NCBI GenBank assembly: GCA_900473805.1
Contig: UCMS01000014.1
Coordinates: forward strand, 62,001 to 126,000
DNA: 64,000 bases
Direction of reading: 5' to 3'
DNA from: Hyphomicrobiales bacterium
GTDB lineage: Bacteria; Pseudomonadota; Alphaproteobacteria; Rhizobiales; Rhizobiaceae
The notes under the pieces are model-generated. The model did not search any database. It saw nothing but the letters and a program-made list of their open reading frames with translations, and had not been told where the DNA came from. Numbering within the stretch: position 1 is the stretch's first letter; each line of letters begins with the position of its first letter. Shown here piece by piece: positions 28,801 to 36,962 of the stretch. The translations under genes and the position numbers were made by a program.

Positions 28801-29772
28801 ATGAGCACCGACACCACCGAGACCAAGGTCGCGCCGAAGAGGGGCATGAGCATCCTCTTCAGCCTCACACTGCTCGGCCTCCTGCTCTTCCTCTGGCTGC
28901 TGCTCGGCTTTGCCACCAACAGCTTCTGGACGCCCAACAACATCAGCAACCTGCTGCGTCAGGGCGCAATGACGGCGATCCTCGCCGTCGGCCAGACCTT
29001 CGTCATCATCACCGCCGGCATCGATCTTTCGGTCGGCGCCGTGGTCGGTTTCGCCAGTGTCATCATCGCCTGGCTGCTCGCCGCCGGCGTTCCCGTCTGG
29101 ATCGCCATCATCCTGACGCTGCTGATGGGTGTCGCGATCGGCATGTTCCACGCCTTCGGCATCGTCCGCATGGGCCTGCCGCCCTTCATCATCACGCTCG
29201 CGACTCTCACCTCGCTGCGCGGCATCGGCCTTTTGATCACCAATGGCTCGACCATCTCGATCACTGACGAGGCCTTCACCAATTTCGCCCGTGCCGACTT
29301 CCTCGGAATCCCGAGCCTCTTCTGGATGGTTATCGTGGTCGCCGTGCCGGCCTATGTGTTCCTGCACCTGAGCCGCTGGGGCCGCTATCTCTTCGCGGTC
29401 GGCTCCAACAGCGAGGCGGCACGACTGTCCGGCGTCAACGTCAACCGCACGATCTACCTGGCCTATATCCTGTCCTCCACCTGCGCCGCCTTCGTCGGCA
29501 TCCTGCTCGCCTCGCGCATCGGGATTGGCAATGCCACCCAGGCCGAAGGCTGGGAACTGCAGGCGATTGCCTCCTCGGTCATCGGCGGCACCAGCCTCTT
29601 CGGCGCCGTCGGATCGGTCCAAGGCCCGCTGCTCGGCGCCTTCATCCTGGCGACGATCAACAACGGCGCCAACCTGATGAACGTCAACTCCTTCTGGCAG
29701 CGCATCATCACCGGTGCCCTGATCATCCTGATCGTCTATTTCGACCAGCTGCGCCGCCGCGGCAGCCGCTGA
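28801..29772 (+). CDS. Sugar ABC transporter permease (RbsC/CUT2 type)
   Basis: The 323-residue hydrophobic protein has about eight to ten membrane helices and the CUT2 permease motifs AVGQTFVIITAGIDLSVGA and FAVGSNSEAARLSGVNVNR. GGGAGGACACCA precedes the ATG. It is the last gene of the transporter operon and is followed by a strong intrinsic terminator. It forms the channel for the sugar captured by the binding protein at 26.1 kb. Confidence 0.92.
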   Translation: MSTDTTETKVAPKRGMSILFSLTLLGLLLFLWLLLGFATNSFWTPNNISNLLRQGAMTAILAVGQTFVIITAGIDLSVGAVVGFASVIIAWLLAAGVPVWIAIILTLLMGVAIGMFHAFGIVRMGLPPFIITLATLTSLRGIGLLITNGSTISITDEAFTNFARADFLGIPSLFWMVIVVAVPAYVFLHLSRWGRYLFAVGSNSEAARLSGVNVNRTIYLAYILSSTCAAFVGILLASRIGIGNATQAEGWELQAIASSVIGGTSLFGAVGSVQGPLLGAFILATINNGANLMNVNSFWQRIITGALIILIVYFDQLRRRGSR

Positions 29773-29785
29773 TTTTTCCCAGGGT

Positions 29786-29816
29786 GGGGATGCCGCGAAT
29801 GGCATCCCCTTTTTTT
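29786..29816 (+). terminator. Intrinsic terminator of the ABC operon
   Basis: A 9-bp perfect stem (ggggatgcc/ggcatcccc) with a 6-base loop is followed by seven T residues. It is the clearest rho-independent terminator in the window. Confidence 0.93.
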
Positions 29817-29851
29817 ATCTGAACCTTGCCGGGTCACCGAAAGGAACCAAC

Positions 29852-30868
29852 ATGAAGGCCGCATTGTGTGTTGAACCGGGCCGGTTGGACATCGTCGAGC
29901 GCGATCCCGCACCCCGCCCGAAGCCAGGCGAAGCGCGCATCGCCATCAGCCATGTCGGGATCTGCGGGACCGACTACCATATCTTTGAAGGCAAGCACCC
30001 CTTCCTCGAATATCCGCGCGTCATGGGCCACGAGATCTCGGCAGTCGTCCGCGAAGCCGGCGAAGGTGTCGATCTCGCCGTAGGTACAAAGGTCATCGTC
30101 AATCCCTATATCGCCTGCGGCACCTGCATCGCCTGCCGCAAGGACAAGCCGAACTGCTGCACCAACATCCGCGTGCTGGGCGTGCATACCGATGGCGCCA
30201 TGTGCGAGGAAATCACCGTTCCCGCTGGCAATCTCTATCCGGCAGACGATCTATCTCCTGAAGCCGCAGCCACCGTCGAATTCCTGGCCATCGGCGCCCA
30301 TGCCGTTCGCCGTTCCCTGGCTCCCGCCGGATCCAGGGCACTGGTCATTGGCGCGGGCCCGATCGGTCTCGGCACGGCGATTTTCGCCCGCATCGCCGGC
30401 CATGACGTGACCCTGCTCGACACCAGCAGCGAGCGCCTGTCGATGGCAGCGGATCGCCTCGGCTTCACATCGGGTCTTCTCGCCGATGAGCGCCTTGAGG
30501 CTGCGGTCGCGGACATGACCGGGGGCGACGGCTTCGACGTCGTCTTCGACGCCACCGGCTACCGCGCCTCGATGGAACGCGCCTTCCGCTTCGTCGCCCA
30601 TGGCGGCGCTCTTGTCCTGGTCAGCGTCGTGAAGGAGGACATCACCTTCTCCGATCCGGAATTCCACAAGCGCGAGATGATGCTGATCGGCAGCCGCAAC
30701 GCCACCCGCGTCGATTTCGACCATGTGCGCAAGTCGATTGCGGACGGTCTGGTGCCGATCGACCAGTTGATTACCCATCGCACGACGCTGGACGATCTGG
30801 CAGAAGACCTGCCGCGCTGGGCGCGCGAAAAATCCGGCCTGATCAAGGCCCTCATTCGGATCGGCTGA
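29852..30868 (+). CDS. Zinc-dependent alcohol dehydrogenase, L-galactonate 5-dehydrogenase (LgoD)-like
   Basis: The 338-residue medium-chain dehydrogenase has the catalytic zinc site (GICGTDYHIF, MGHEISA), the four-cysteine structural zinc loop (CGTCIACRKDKPNCC) and a Rossmann motif (VIGAGPIGLG). It resembles polyol and sugar-acid dehydrogenases such as E. coli LgoD (YjjN), which oxidises L-galactonate to D-tagaturonate. AAGGAACC precedes the ATG. It follows a strong terminator by 36 bases, so it needs its own promoter or read-through. With the UxaB- and UxaA-like proteins it would complete a route from L-galactonate to 2-keto-3-deoxygluconate. Sorbitol- or threonine-type activity is an alternative. 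Confidence 0.75.
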   Translation: MKAALCVEPGRLDIVERDPAPRPKPGEARIAISHVGICGTDYHIFEGKHPFLEYPRVMGHEISAVVREAGEGVDLAVGTKVIVNPYIACGTCIACRKDKPNCCTNIRVLGVHTDGAMCEEITVPAGNLYPADDLSPEAAATVEFLAIGAHAVRRSLAPAGSRALVIGAGPIGLGTAIFARIAGHDVTLLDTSSERLSMAADRLGFTSGLLADERLEAAVADMTGGDGFDVVFDATGYRASMERAFRFVAHGGALVLVSVVKEDITFSDPEFHKREMMLIGSRNATRVDFDHVRKSIADGLVPIDQLITHRTTLDDLAEDLPRWAREKSGLIKALIRIG

Positions 30869-30883
30869 AAACCCGGATATGCG

Positions 30884-30914
30884 AAAGGCCCGAAGCTCTG
30901 CCTCGGGCCTTTTC
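30884..30914. terminator. Bidirectional terminator between the dehydrogenase and mhqD-like genes
   Basis: A 10-bp stem (aaaggcccga/tcgggccttt) with a 9-base loop is flanked by A- and T-runs. It lies between two converging stops (30868 and 30933). Confidence 0.85.
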
Positions 30915-30932
30915 AACTTGATGTTCCTGAAC

Positions 30933-31541
30933 TCAGGCCTTCCGCATGAAGGTAGCGATCGCATCGACCTCACCTTGCGAGACCTCATGCCCACCCTGAT
31001 GCAGGAAGGTCTCGACCGATGCCCCCTGCGCCTCGAAATAGGCGATCAGTCGCTCGGTGAGCGGCAGCGGGCAGATCGGGTCTCGCTGTCCGGCCGTGAC
31101 CAGGGCTGAGAGCGACCCAAGCCCCGGCTGTGCCGGCGGATCGAAGGGGATCAGCGGATGCATCAGCACAACGCGGTCGAAGAGATCGGGCGCTTGGAAG
31201 AGGACGGAAGCCAGGATATTGGCGCCGTTCGAATAGCCGAGCCCGTAGATCAGGCGATCCGGGTTCTTCTCTTTATGAGCGCGTATGAACCCCGCCATCT
31301 TCGCCGTCCGCTCGGCGAGATCGGCCATATCGTAAACGCCTTCGCCGGTGCGCTTGAAGAAGCGGGCGGCACCATATTCCGACACATCGCCGCGCGGTGA
31401 CACGATGCCTGCCTCGGGCAGGATCCGGTTGATGAGCCCCGGAAACTGATGCTCGTCTCCGCCGGTCCCATGGAAGGTGAAGACCAGCGGTGCGGCACCC
31501 TGCGGTGCCTGATGGTGATGGATATAGCTGTCGATTGCCAT
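30933..31541 (-). CDS. Alpha/beta hydrolase, MhqD-like carboxylesterase
   Basis: The 202-residue phospholipase/carboxylesterase-family protein has the oxyanion region FTFHGTGGDE, nucleophile Ser in GLGYSNGAN, Asp in AGQRDPI and His in GGHEVSQ. In Bacillus the MhqD hydrolase and MhqO dioxygenase are induced together by hydroquinones and catechols. Here the same two families stand side by side, 60 bases apart on the same strand. GGAGGAAAACATC precedes the ATG. Its natural substrate is unknown. A role in clearing quinone-derived products is inferred from the pairing. Confidence 0.8.
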   Translation of the reverse strand: MAIDSYIHHHQAPQGAAPLVFTFHGTGGDEHQFPGLINRILPEAGIVSPRGDVSEYGAARFFKRTGEGVYDMADLAERTAKMAGFIRAHKEKNPDRLIYGLGYSNGANILASVLFQAPDLFDRVVLMHPLIPFDPPAQPGLGSLSALVTAGQRDPICPLPLTERLIAYFEAQGASVETFLHQGGHEVSQGEVDAIATFMRKA

Positions 31542-31601
31542 GATGTTTTCCTCCGCAACAGGGACGACGCCTGGGTGACAGGCATCGCCCTCGCTGTGCG
31601 T

Positions 31602-32534
31602 TCAGTCCTGGATCGGGGGCAGATGGGCTTCGATCTGCGAACGATACTGCTGGTAACGGGTCGGCAGCTTCAGCGCCTCGCCGAGATGCGCAGTGTCTTC
31701 GTCGCGGTTGAAGCCCGGTTCGTTCGTGGCGATCTCGAACAGCACGCCACCCGGCGTGCGGAAATAGATCGCCCAGAAGTAATCGCGGTCGATGACCGGC
31801 GTCACCTGGTAACCGGTATCGAGCAGCGCCTTGCGCACGTCGAGCTGGGCAGCCCGGTCTTCAACGGCAAAGGCCACATGGTGAACCGATCCGGCACCCT
31901 GCTGGGCACGCGAGGCGCCGGGCAGGACTTCGAGATCGATATAGTCCGCGCCATTGCCGCCGGGGACGGCGTAGCGCACGAACTCACCCTGCTTGTCGAC
32001 CGGCTGGTAGCCCATGAACTTCAGGAGTTCACCCGTGGCACCTTCATCGCGCAGCCGCATGGTCACACCCCGGAAGCCATGAATGCCTTCGGAAACACCG
32101 ACCGGACCACCGGCAAACGGCACGCGGCTGTCGCCGTCGACTTCCGCCAGCGCAAAGCCATCGCCATCGGGTCCGGCGAAACGCAGGCGGTCTTCACCGA
32201 AGAGCGAATAGGAGCCGAGCTCCTTCACACCTTCCTTCGACAGGCGCTCCTGCCAGAAAGCGAGCGTGCCCTTCGGCACAGAGAAAACGGTCTCCGACAC
32301 TTCACCGGCGCCACGGCCACCCTTGCCCATATTGGCAAAGGGGAAATAGGTCATGACAGAACCGGCATTGCCGACTTCATCGCCATAATAGAGGTGATAG
32401 ACATCGGGAGCGTCGAAGTTGACAGTCTTCTTGACGCGGCGCAGGCCGAGCGTCTTGGTGAAGAAGTCGTTGTTTTCCTGGGCATCCGCGGCCATCGAGG
32501 TAACGTGATGCAGGCCTTTGATCTGGGTAAGCAT
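31602..32534 (-). CDS. VOC-family ring-cleaving dioxygenase, MhqO-like
   Basis: The 310-residue protein has two vicinal-oxygen-chelate modules: the first begins IKGLHHVTSMAAD (metal His) and the second VHHVAFAVEDR, with the C-terminal metal Glu in GVLFEIATNEPGF. MhqO-type enzymes are thought to open substituted hydroquinones. GGAAAGGATC precedes the ATG at 32534. It is divergent from a LysR regulator, which probably activates it in response to an aromatic or quinone, and is followed by the MhqD-like hydrolase. Plant-derived phenolics would be plausible inducers in a rhizosphere bacterium. Confidence 0.85.
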   Translation of the reverse strand: MLTQIKGLHHVTSMAADAQENNDFFTKTLGLRRVKKTVNFDAPDVYHLYYGDEVGNAGSVMTYFPFANMGKGGRGAGEVSETVFSVPKGTLAFWQERLSKEGVKELGSYSLFGEDRLRFAGPDGDGFALAEVDGDSRVPFAGGPVGVSEGIHGFRGVTMRLRDEGATGELLKFMGYQPVDKQGEFVRYAVPGGNGADYIDLEVLPGASRAQQGAGSVHHVAFAVEDRAAQLDVRKALLDTGYQVTPVIDRDYFWAIYFRTPGGVLFEIATNEPGFNRDEDTAHLGEALKLPTRYQQYRSQIEAHLPPIQD

Positions 32535-32618
32535 GGCTCTGATCCTTTCCCGGCACTCGCGCCGGTCTTGTTCTGTTGAACCGAATATGGGCCATGGCTT
32601 TTCTAATGTGAACAGTTG

Positions 32619-32635
32619 TAATATTGCGGATATTA
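32619..32635. promoter_or_regulatory. LysR-type operator candidate
   Basis: A perfect inverted repeat TAATAT-5-ATATTA lies in the 123-base gap between the divergent dioxygenase and LysR genes, 23 bases before the LysR ATG. Interrupted AT-rich dyads of this size are typical LysR recognition boxes. Confidence 0.5.
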
Positions 32636-32657
32636 TTTCACTGGGAGCAATAATCGA

Positions 32658-33569
32658 ATGGGCGAGCTCGAAGCGATCAGAACCTTCCTGACGGTTGCGG
32701 ATCAAAGCAGCTTCAGCGCCGCCGCCCGCTTGCTCGGGATGACTCCGGCGTCGGTGACGCGTACGGTCTCCGGCCTGGAGGAACAGCTTGGCGTCCAGCT
32801 GCTGCTGCGCACCACGCGCAAGGTGTCGCTGACCTCGGCGGGTGCTGCCTATGCGGCCCGCGTCGCGCCATTGGCAGAAGGCCTCGCCCGCGCGACGGAA
32901 GAAACCCGCGATCTGCAGAAAGTCACAGCCGGCTCGCTGCGTGTCTCGGCGCCCATGTCGCTCGGCATGAAGGTCCTGCCGACCGTTCTGTCGCAATTTG
33001 CCATCATCCACCCGCGCACCAGCGTGGCGATCGAACTCTCCGATCGCTTCGTCGATATTGTTCAGGAAAACTATGACCTCGCGATCCGCATCTCCGGACC
33101 TCCGACCGACAAGTCGACCATCTGGCGCAAGATCCGCCCCGTGCCCCGCCTTCTCGTCGCCGCGCCGTCCTTCCTGGCGCGCCACGGCACGCCGAAGGTG
33201 CCGGAGGATCTGACGACGCTGGAATGCCTGAGCTACCACGACCAGTCGAAGACCGAGACATGGGAATTGACTCGGTCAGGGCAGACGAGGACCGTGGAAG
33301 CGCGGGGACGCTTCACCATCAACAACGGGGATTTTCTCTGCAAACTGGCCGTCGAGGGGGAGGGCATTGCGCTGCTCCCCCGCTTCATCGTGCAGGAGGA
33401 GCTGCAGAAAGGGGCCCTGGTCGAAGTCCTGCCGGGATGGTCGACGCCGGAAATCTGGCTAACGCTCTACTACCCGCCCTACGAACAGCTGCCGCTAAGG
33501 GTGGCGACCTTTTCGGATTTCTTCGAGGCCTTCATCAAGGAAAGCTGGGACGCGGGCCCCGCGTCCTGA
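32658..33569 (+). CDS. LysR-family transcriptional regulator
   Basis: The 303-residue protein has an N-terminal winged helix-turn-helix (residues 1-60, SSFSAAARLLGMTPASVTRTVSGLE) and a periplasmic-binding-like effector domain (from about 90). It belongs to the CrgA/AaeR-like group commonly found beside oxidoreductase genes. It is divergent from the MhqO-like dioxygenase, which it probably regulates; Bacillus uses MarR-type MhqR for this, so the regulator type differs. It converges on the amidotransferase gene with 6 bases between stops. Confidence 0.85.
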   Translation: MGELEAIRTFLTVADQSSFSAAARLLGMTPASVTRTVSGLEEQLGVQLLLRTTRKVSLTSAGAAYAARVAPLAEGLARATEETRDLQKVTAGSLRVSAPMSLGMKVLPTVLSQFAIIHPRTSVAIELSDRFVDIVQENYDLAIRISGPPTDKSTIWRKIRPVPRLLVAAPSFLARHGTPKVPEDLTTLECLSYHDQSKTETWELTRSGQTRTVEARGRFTINNGDFLCKLAVEGEGIALLPRFIVQEELQKGALVEVLPGWSTPEIWLTLYYPPYEQLPLRVATFSDFFEAFIKESWDAGPAS

Positions 33570-33575
33570 CCGGTT

Positions 33576-34262
33576 TCAGCGGTCGCGCGTGAAAAACTCG
33601 CCGATCTCCTGGGCGATCTTGTCGGTCGCAATCGGCACGTCGACCTTCTTCACCTGCTCGAAAAGCGGTTCCGGAATGGCAGCCTTGCGCGCTTCGGCCA
33701 GCCCTTCGAAGAAACGCGGCGAAAACTCCGGATGCGGCTGATAGGAAAGACCCCAGTCCCCATAGCGGATGACGGCATTCTCGCAGGCATCGGTCTTGCC
33801 CACGACTTCAGCCCCTTCAGGCACCTTGATCACCTGATCCTGGTGCCAGGCGAGCAGCACCTGCTCTTCGCCGGTATCGGAGCGCTTGTACGTGACGGGA
33901 CCGGCAGACCAGCCGCCCTTGTACTTCTCGACATGACCGCCGAGCGCTTTCGCCATGACCTGATGCCCGAAACAGATGCCGACCATCGGCACCTTGGTTG
34001 CGTGCACCTGGCGGATGAAATCCTCGAGCTTGCGGATCCAGCCGTGATCTTCATAGACACCGAACTTCGAGCCGGTCAGTAACCATCCGTCCACTTCGGT
34101 GGGGCTTTGCGGAAACTCGCCATCAACGACGAAATAGCGCTTGAACGAGAAGTCGAAATCACCAAGCAGCGCCGCGAACATGTCGGCATAGTTGCCGTAT
34201 TCGGGCGTGAGCTCGGCCGGAGAATGGCCGGTGACGAGAATGCCGATGGTCTTTTTTGTCAT
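33576..34262 (-). CDS. Class I glutamine amidotransferase-like protein
   Basis: The 228-residue protein has the triad expected of class I amidotransferases: nucleophile Cys in VGICFGHQ, and His-Pro-Glu in YQPHPEFS. GMP-synthase-like stand-alone members release ammonia from glutamine or hydrolyse gamma-glutamyl compounds. Substrate unknown. The ATG at 34262 starts the MTKKTIGILVTGHSP sequence; a TTG two codons upstream is less likely. It is divergent from a GntR regulator with a palindrome between them, which suggests nutrient-linked control. Confidence 0.8.
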   Translation of the reverse strand: MTKKTIGILVTGHSPAELTPEYGNYADMFAALLGDFDFSFKRYFVVDGEFPQSPTEVDGWLLTGSKFGVYEDHGWIRKLEDFIRQVHATKVPMVGICFGHQVMAKALGGHVEKYKGGWSAGPVTYKRSDTGEEQVLLAWHQDQVIKVPEGAEVVGKTDACENAVIRYGDWGLSYQPHPEFSPRFFEGLAEARKAAIPEPLFEQVKKVDVPIATDKIAQEIGEFFTRDR

Positions 34263-34339
34263 ATCCAACCCTTAACCCCGACAGGGGCTTTGCCGCGTGC
34301 GCCACTGACGCTCTGCATGTCATCTATATACCAAATTCC

Positions 34340-34353
34340 AATTTGATCAAATT
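34340..34353. promoter_or_regulatory. Palindromic operator candidate for the GntR regulator
   Basis: AATTTGATCAAATT is a perfect 14-bp palindrome in the 186-base divergent gap between the amidotransferase and GntR genes. TTGATCAA-like cores are common for FadR-subfamily GntR proteins. Confidence 0.55.
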
Positions 34354-34448
34354 TCAAGAGATACGAGATCGCTAGGCTAAAATATGCTTGTATCGCGACT
34401 GCGTGCGTCCTTTATAGACAGTTCATTCAACATGAATCTGGTTACGAA

Positions 34449-35129
34449 ATGGCAACAGGCGAGCGCAGGGCGGAAGAATCGGTCAAGCAGAGGGTCTACC
34501 GCACTTTGCGTGCGCGTGTCATGTGTGGCGCGGTGGCACCGGGACTTCCCATAACGATCCAGGGAGTGGCTGCAGATCTTGGCGTCAGCACCATGCCAGT
34601 CCGCGAGGCCCTGCATCGTTTGGTGGCTGAAGGAGCACTGGAACACCTGGACAATCGCCGCGTTCGTGTCCCGCGCATGACGCCGGCCAAGTTCGAGGAG
34701 ATCATTGCAGCACGTCTGGCTCTGGAACCGCTCGCTGCCGAGCGCGCCCTGCCGCACATCGACGGGGACAGACTGCAGCAACTCCGCAAGATCGACGCTG
34801 ATATCGGCGAGGCTTATACGGCCAACGACCTCTTGCGTTCGACCGAACTGAACTTTTCCTTTCACCGGACACTCTACGAACCGAAGGCGGGTACGGTGCT
34901 GCTCGATCTGATGGAATCCGTGTGGCTGCGCCTTGGTCCTTTCATGCGTCTCGCCACCGCGAACCTGGAGGAGAGTTACCGGATCGATCGTCACGCCGAA
35001 GCCATGGACGCGATCATATCCCGTGATGCAGAAGCCCTGAAGGCTGCCATCGCCGCCGATATCCAGGATGGGATCGGGCACCTCGGGCGCCATTTCCTGA
35101 GCGACGGTGGAACGAACTCGAAGCCATGA
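34449..35129 (+). CDS. GntR-family regulator with FCD domain
   Basis: The 226-residue protein has a winged helix (about 12-75, GVAADLGVSTMPVREALHRLVAEGALE) and an FCD ligand domain (about 85-215, with ELNFSFHRTLY and the RHAEAMDAI helix). FCD regulators bind organic acids. It is divergent from the class I amidotransferase and probably controls it through the palindrome at 34340. Unlike the GntR protein at 21.8 kb it has only one winged helix. Confidence 0.85.
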   Translation: MATGERRAEESVKQRVYRTLRARVMCGAVAPGLPITIQGVAADLGVSTMPVREALHRLVAEGALEHLDNRRVRVPRMTPAKFEEIIAARLALEPLAAERALPHIDGDRLQQLRKIDADIGEAYTANDLLRSTELNFSFHRTLYEPKAGTVLLDLMESVWLRLGPFMRLATANLEESYRIDRHAEAMDAIISRDAEALKAAIAADIQDGIGHLGRHFLSDGGTNSKP

Positions 35130-35174
35130 CAGCCTAGCGCCGCGCCACAGGTCACTAACCGTCAAGATGTTCGG

Positions 35175-35621
35175 TCAATCAGGGCATACTTTTTTGGACT
35201 TGGTTTTGCCCTCATAGGGCTCGACCAGCCCACCTTCCAGCAGAAGAACCGCCGGTCGCCGGCCGTCCTCAAGGGCAAGATCGGCCACCACCCGCCCGAA
35301 ATATTTGTCCCCCGAGATGGCGGTCAGGGTGACGCGCGTCTCCCCCGCCATCAGCGTCGCCAAATGCTCCCGCGCCAGTCTGGCGGCCCCACGAAAGGCC
35401 GCGCAACGGGATTTCATCTCCGGGGCATCGATGCCCCGCAATCGAACGTAGGTACTGATCCTGTGGTCCGGCCAGGGCATGGCCTCGACAAGGACCGTAT
35501 CCCCATCAATGACCCGCACAACATCTGCCTGCACCGGCCCCGCAATGGAACGAGACGCCGCAGCGCTCGGAGCCACGCCGGACAGCAGAAAACAAATCGC
35601 GACCGTCATCATCTTGCCCAT
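35175..35621 (-). CDS. Secreted thermonuclease (SNase)-family protein
   Basis: The 148-residue protein has a hydrophobic leader (MTVAICFLLSGVAPSAAA) followed by a staphylococcal-nuclease OB fold: VVRVIDGDTVLV, RLRGIDAPE (the first catalytic Arg and calcium Asp) and the later KYFGRVVADL region. It is likely exported and cuts nucleic acid, though many bacterial members are uncharacterised. The ATG at 35621 and another three codons in are both possible starts. It stands alone between genes of other functions. Confidence 0.75.
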   Translation of the reverse strand: MGKMMTVAICFLLSGVAPSAAASRSIAGPVQADVVRVIDGDTVLVEAMPWPDHRISTYVRLRGIDAPEMKSRCAAFRGAARLAREHLATLMAGETRVTLTAISGDKYFGRVVADLALEDGRRPAVLLLEGGLVEPYEGKTKSKKVCPD

Positions 35622-35672
35622 GAAAGGAATATATTCCGTAATTCAGGGCCGAGCAATAGGGATATCTTCTTA

Positions 35673-35879
35673 TCAAAAGTCGATGGCGCGACCTTTGATC
35701 TCCCAGTCGCCGAACCGCGCGGGATCCGCACCGCCGCGACCGCCGATTTCGGGAGCGGGCTCCGGTTGCGCAGACTGCCGGCGACGCTCCTCCGCTTCGG
35801 CAAGCGCGCGTCGCGCAGCCGGACTTAGTTCGCGCGCGGGCATTTCTGCTGCAGGGTCTGTCTCTTGCTCGTCTTGCAT
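35673..35879 (-). CDS. DUF1674 protein (SDHAF4-like succinate dehydrogenase assembly factor)
   Basis: The 68-residue protein ends in the conserved DUF1674 motif [23 protein letters not shown], the signature of SDHAF4, which in mitochondria helps assemble flavinylated SdhA. The N-terminal half is low-complexity and acidic. GAGG before the ATG at 35879 favours this start over an ATG at 35912. It is divergent from htpX, a gene order also seen in other Rhizobiaceae. A role in succinate dehydrogenase maturation is inferred from the family. Confidence 0.8.
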   Translation of the reverse strand: MQDEQETDPAAEMPARELSPAARRALAEAEERRRQSAQPEPAPEIGGRGGADPARFGDWEIKGRAIDF

Positions 35880-36002
35880 GGTGGCAACCTCGAATGCGCT
35901 ATTTTTACCCATACATTGAAATTGGGTGGCCCGCTTTTTAAATCAACAGATGAAAACGGCAACGGCCGCGGCTTGCTGCACCACCCACCGGAGGACAACG
36001 AC

Positions 36003-36962
36003 ATGAACACCATGCGCACTGCGATGTTGCTCGCTTTCATGACCGCCCTCTTCATGGGGGTTGGTTTCCTGATTGGCGGGAAAGGCGGCATGATGGTGGC
36101 GTTCTTCGTCGCCGCTGCAATGAACTTCTTTTCCTATTGGAACTCCGACAGCATGGTCCTTCGCGCCTATCGCGCCCAGGAGGTCGATGAACGCAACGCA
36201 CCGGAGTTCTACCTGCTCGTCCGCGAGCTGGTGACCAAGGCGGGCCTGCCAATGCCGAAGGTCTATGTCTTCGACAACCTCCAGCCGAATGCCTTTGCCA
36301 CAGGCCGCAATCCTGAGAATGCTGCCGTAGCGGCCTCCACCGGGCTGTTGCAGCGCCTGACCCCCGAGGAAGTTGCAGGCGTCATGGCCCATGAACTCGC
36401 CCATATCGAGAACCGCGACACCCTGACCATGACCATCACGGCGACACTCGCTGGCGCAATCTCCATGCTGTCGAATTTCGCCTTCCTCTTTTCGGGTGGG
36501 CGGGACAACCGCAACCCATTGGGTTTTGTCGGCGTCCTCCTGGCCATGATCGTGGCTCCGCTTGCGGCGATGCTGGTACAGATGGCCATCAGCCGTACCC
36601 GTGAATATGCGGCGGACCGCCGAGGCGCGGAAATCTGCGGCAACCCTCGCTGGCTCGCCTCTGCGCTGCAAAAGATCGCCGGAGATGCGTCGCATATCGA
36701 AAACATAGAAGCGGAACGAAATCCCGCTACGGCCCATATGTTCATCATCAATCCCCTGAGCGGCCAGCGGATGGACAACCTCTTTTCCACCCATCCCGAC
36801 ACCCGGAACCGTATCGAGGCGCTTCTCGCCATGACGGATATCGAACCGAGGGGATCGACGCAGACCGAACCCGCTGTTAAGGCAACGCGGAAGGCACGGT
36901 CCGTTCCCTCGACGGGATGGGGACGCGGGCCGAGCGATTCATCCAGGGGACCGTGGTCTTGA
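36003..36962 (+). CDS. htpX: Membrane zinc metalloprotease HtpX
   Basis: The 319-residue protease has two N-terminal membrane helices (about 8-45), the HELAH zinc motif (His130, Glu131, His134) followed by ENRDT, two further helices, and the distal zinc Glu in [10 protein letters not shown]. HtpX degrades misfolded inner-membrane proteins under envelope or heat stress. CCGGAGG precedes the ATG at 36003. The last 45 residues are a variable polar tail. Its TGA overlaps the TTG start of rsmB. Confidence 0.93.
   Translation: MNTMRTAMLLAFMTALFMGVGFLIGGKGGMMVAFFVAAAMNFFSYWNSDSMVLRAYRAQEVDERNAPEFYLLVRELVTKAGLPMPKVYVFDNLQPNAFATGRNPENAAVAASTGLLQRLTPEEVAGVMAHELAHIENRDTLTMTITATLAGAISMLSNFAFLFSGGRDNRNPLGFVGVLLAMIVAPLAAMLVQMAISRTREYAADRRGAEICGNPRWLASALQKIAGDASHIENIEAERNPATAHMFIINPLSGQRMDNLFSTHPDTRNRIEALLAMTDIEPRGSTQTEPAVKATRKARSVPSTGWGRGPSDSSRGPWS

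Noticed and set aside
27087-28949. A 620-codon open frame on the minus strand
   Set aside because: It is antisense to the RbsA-like ATPase gene, which has complete motifs and a good ribosome-binding site.
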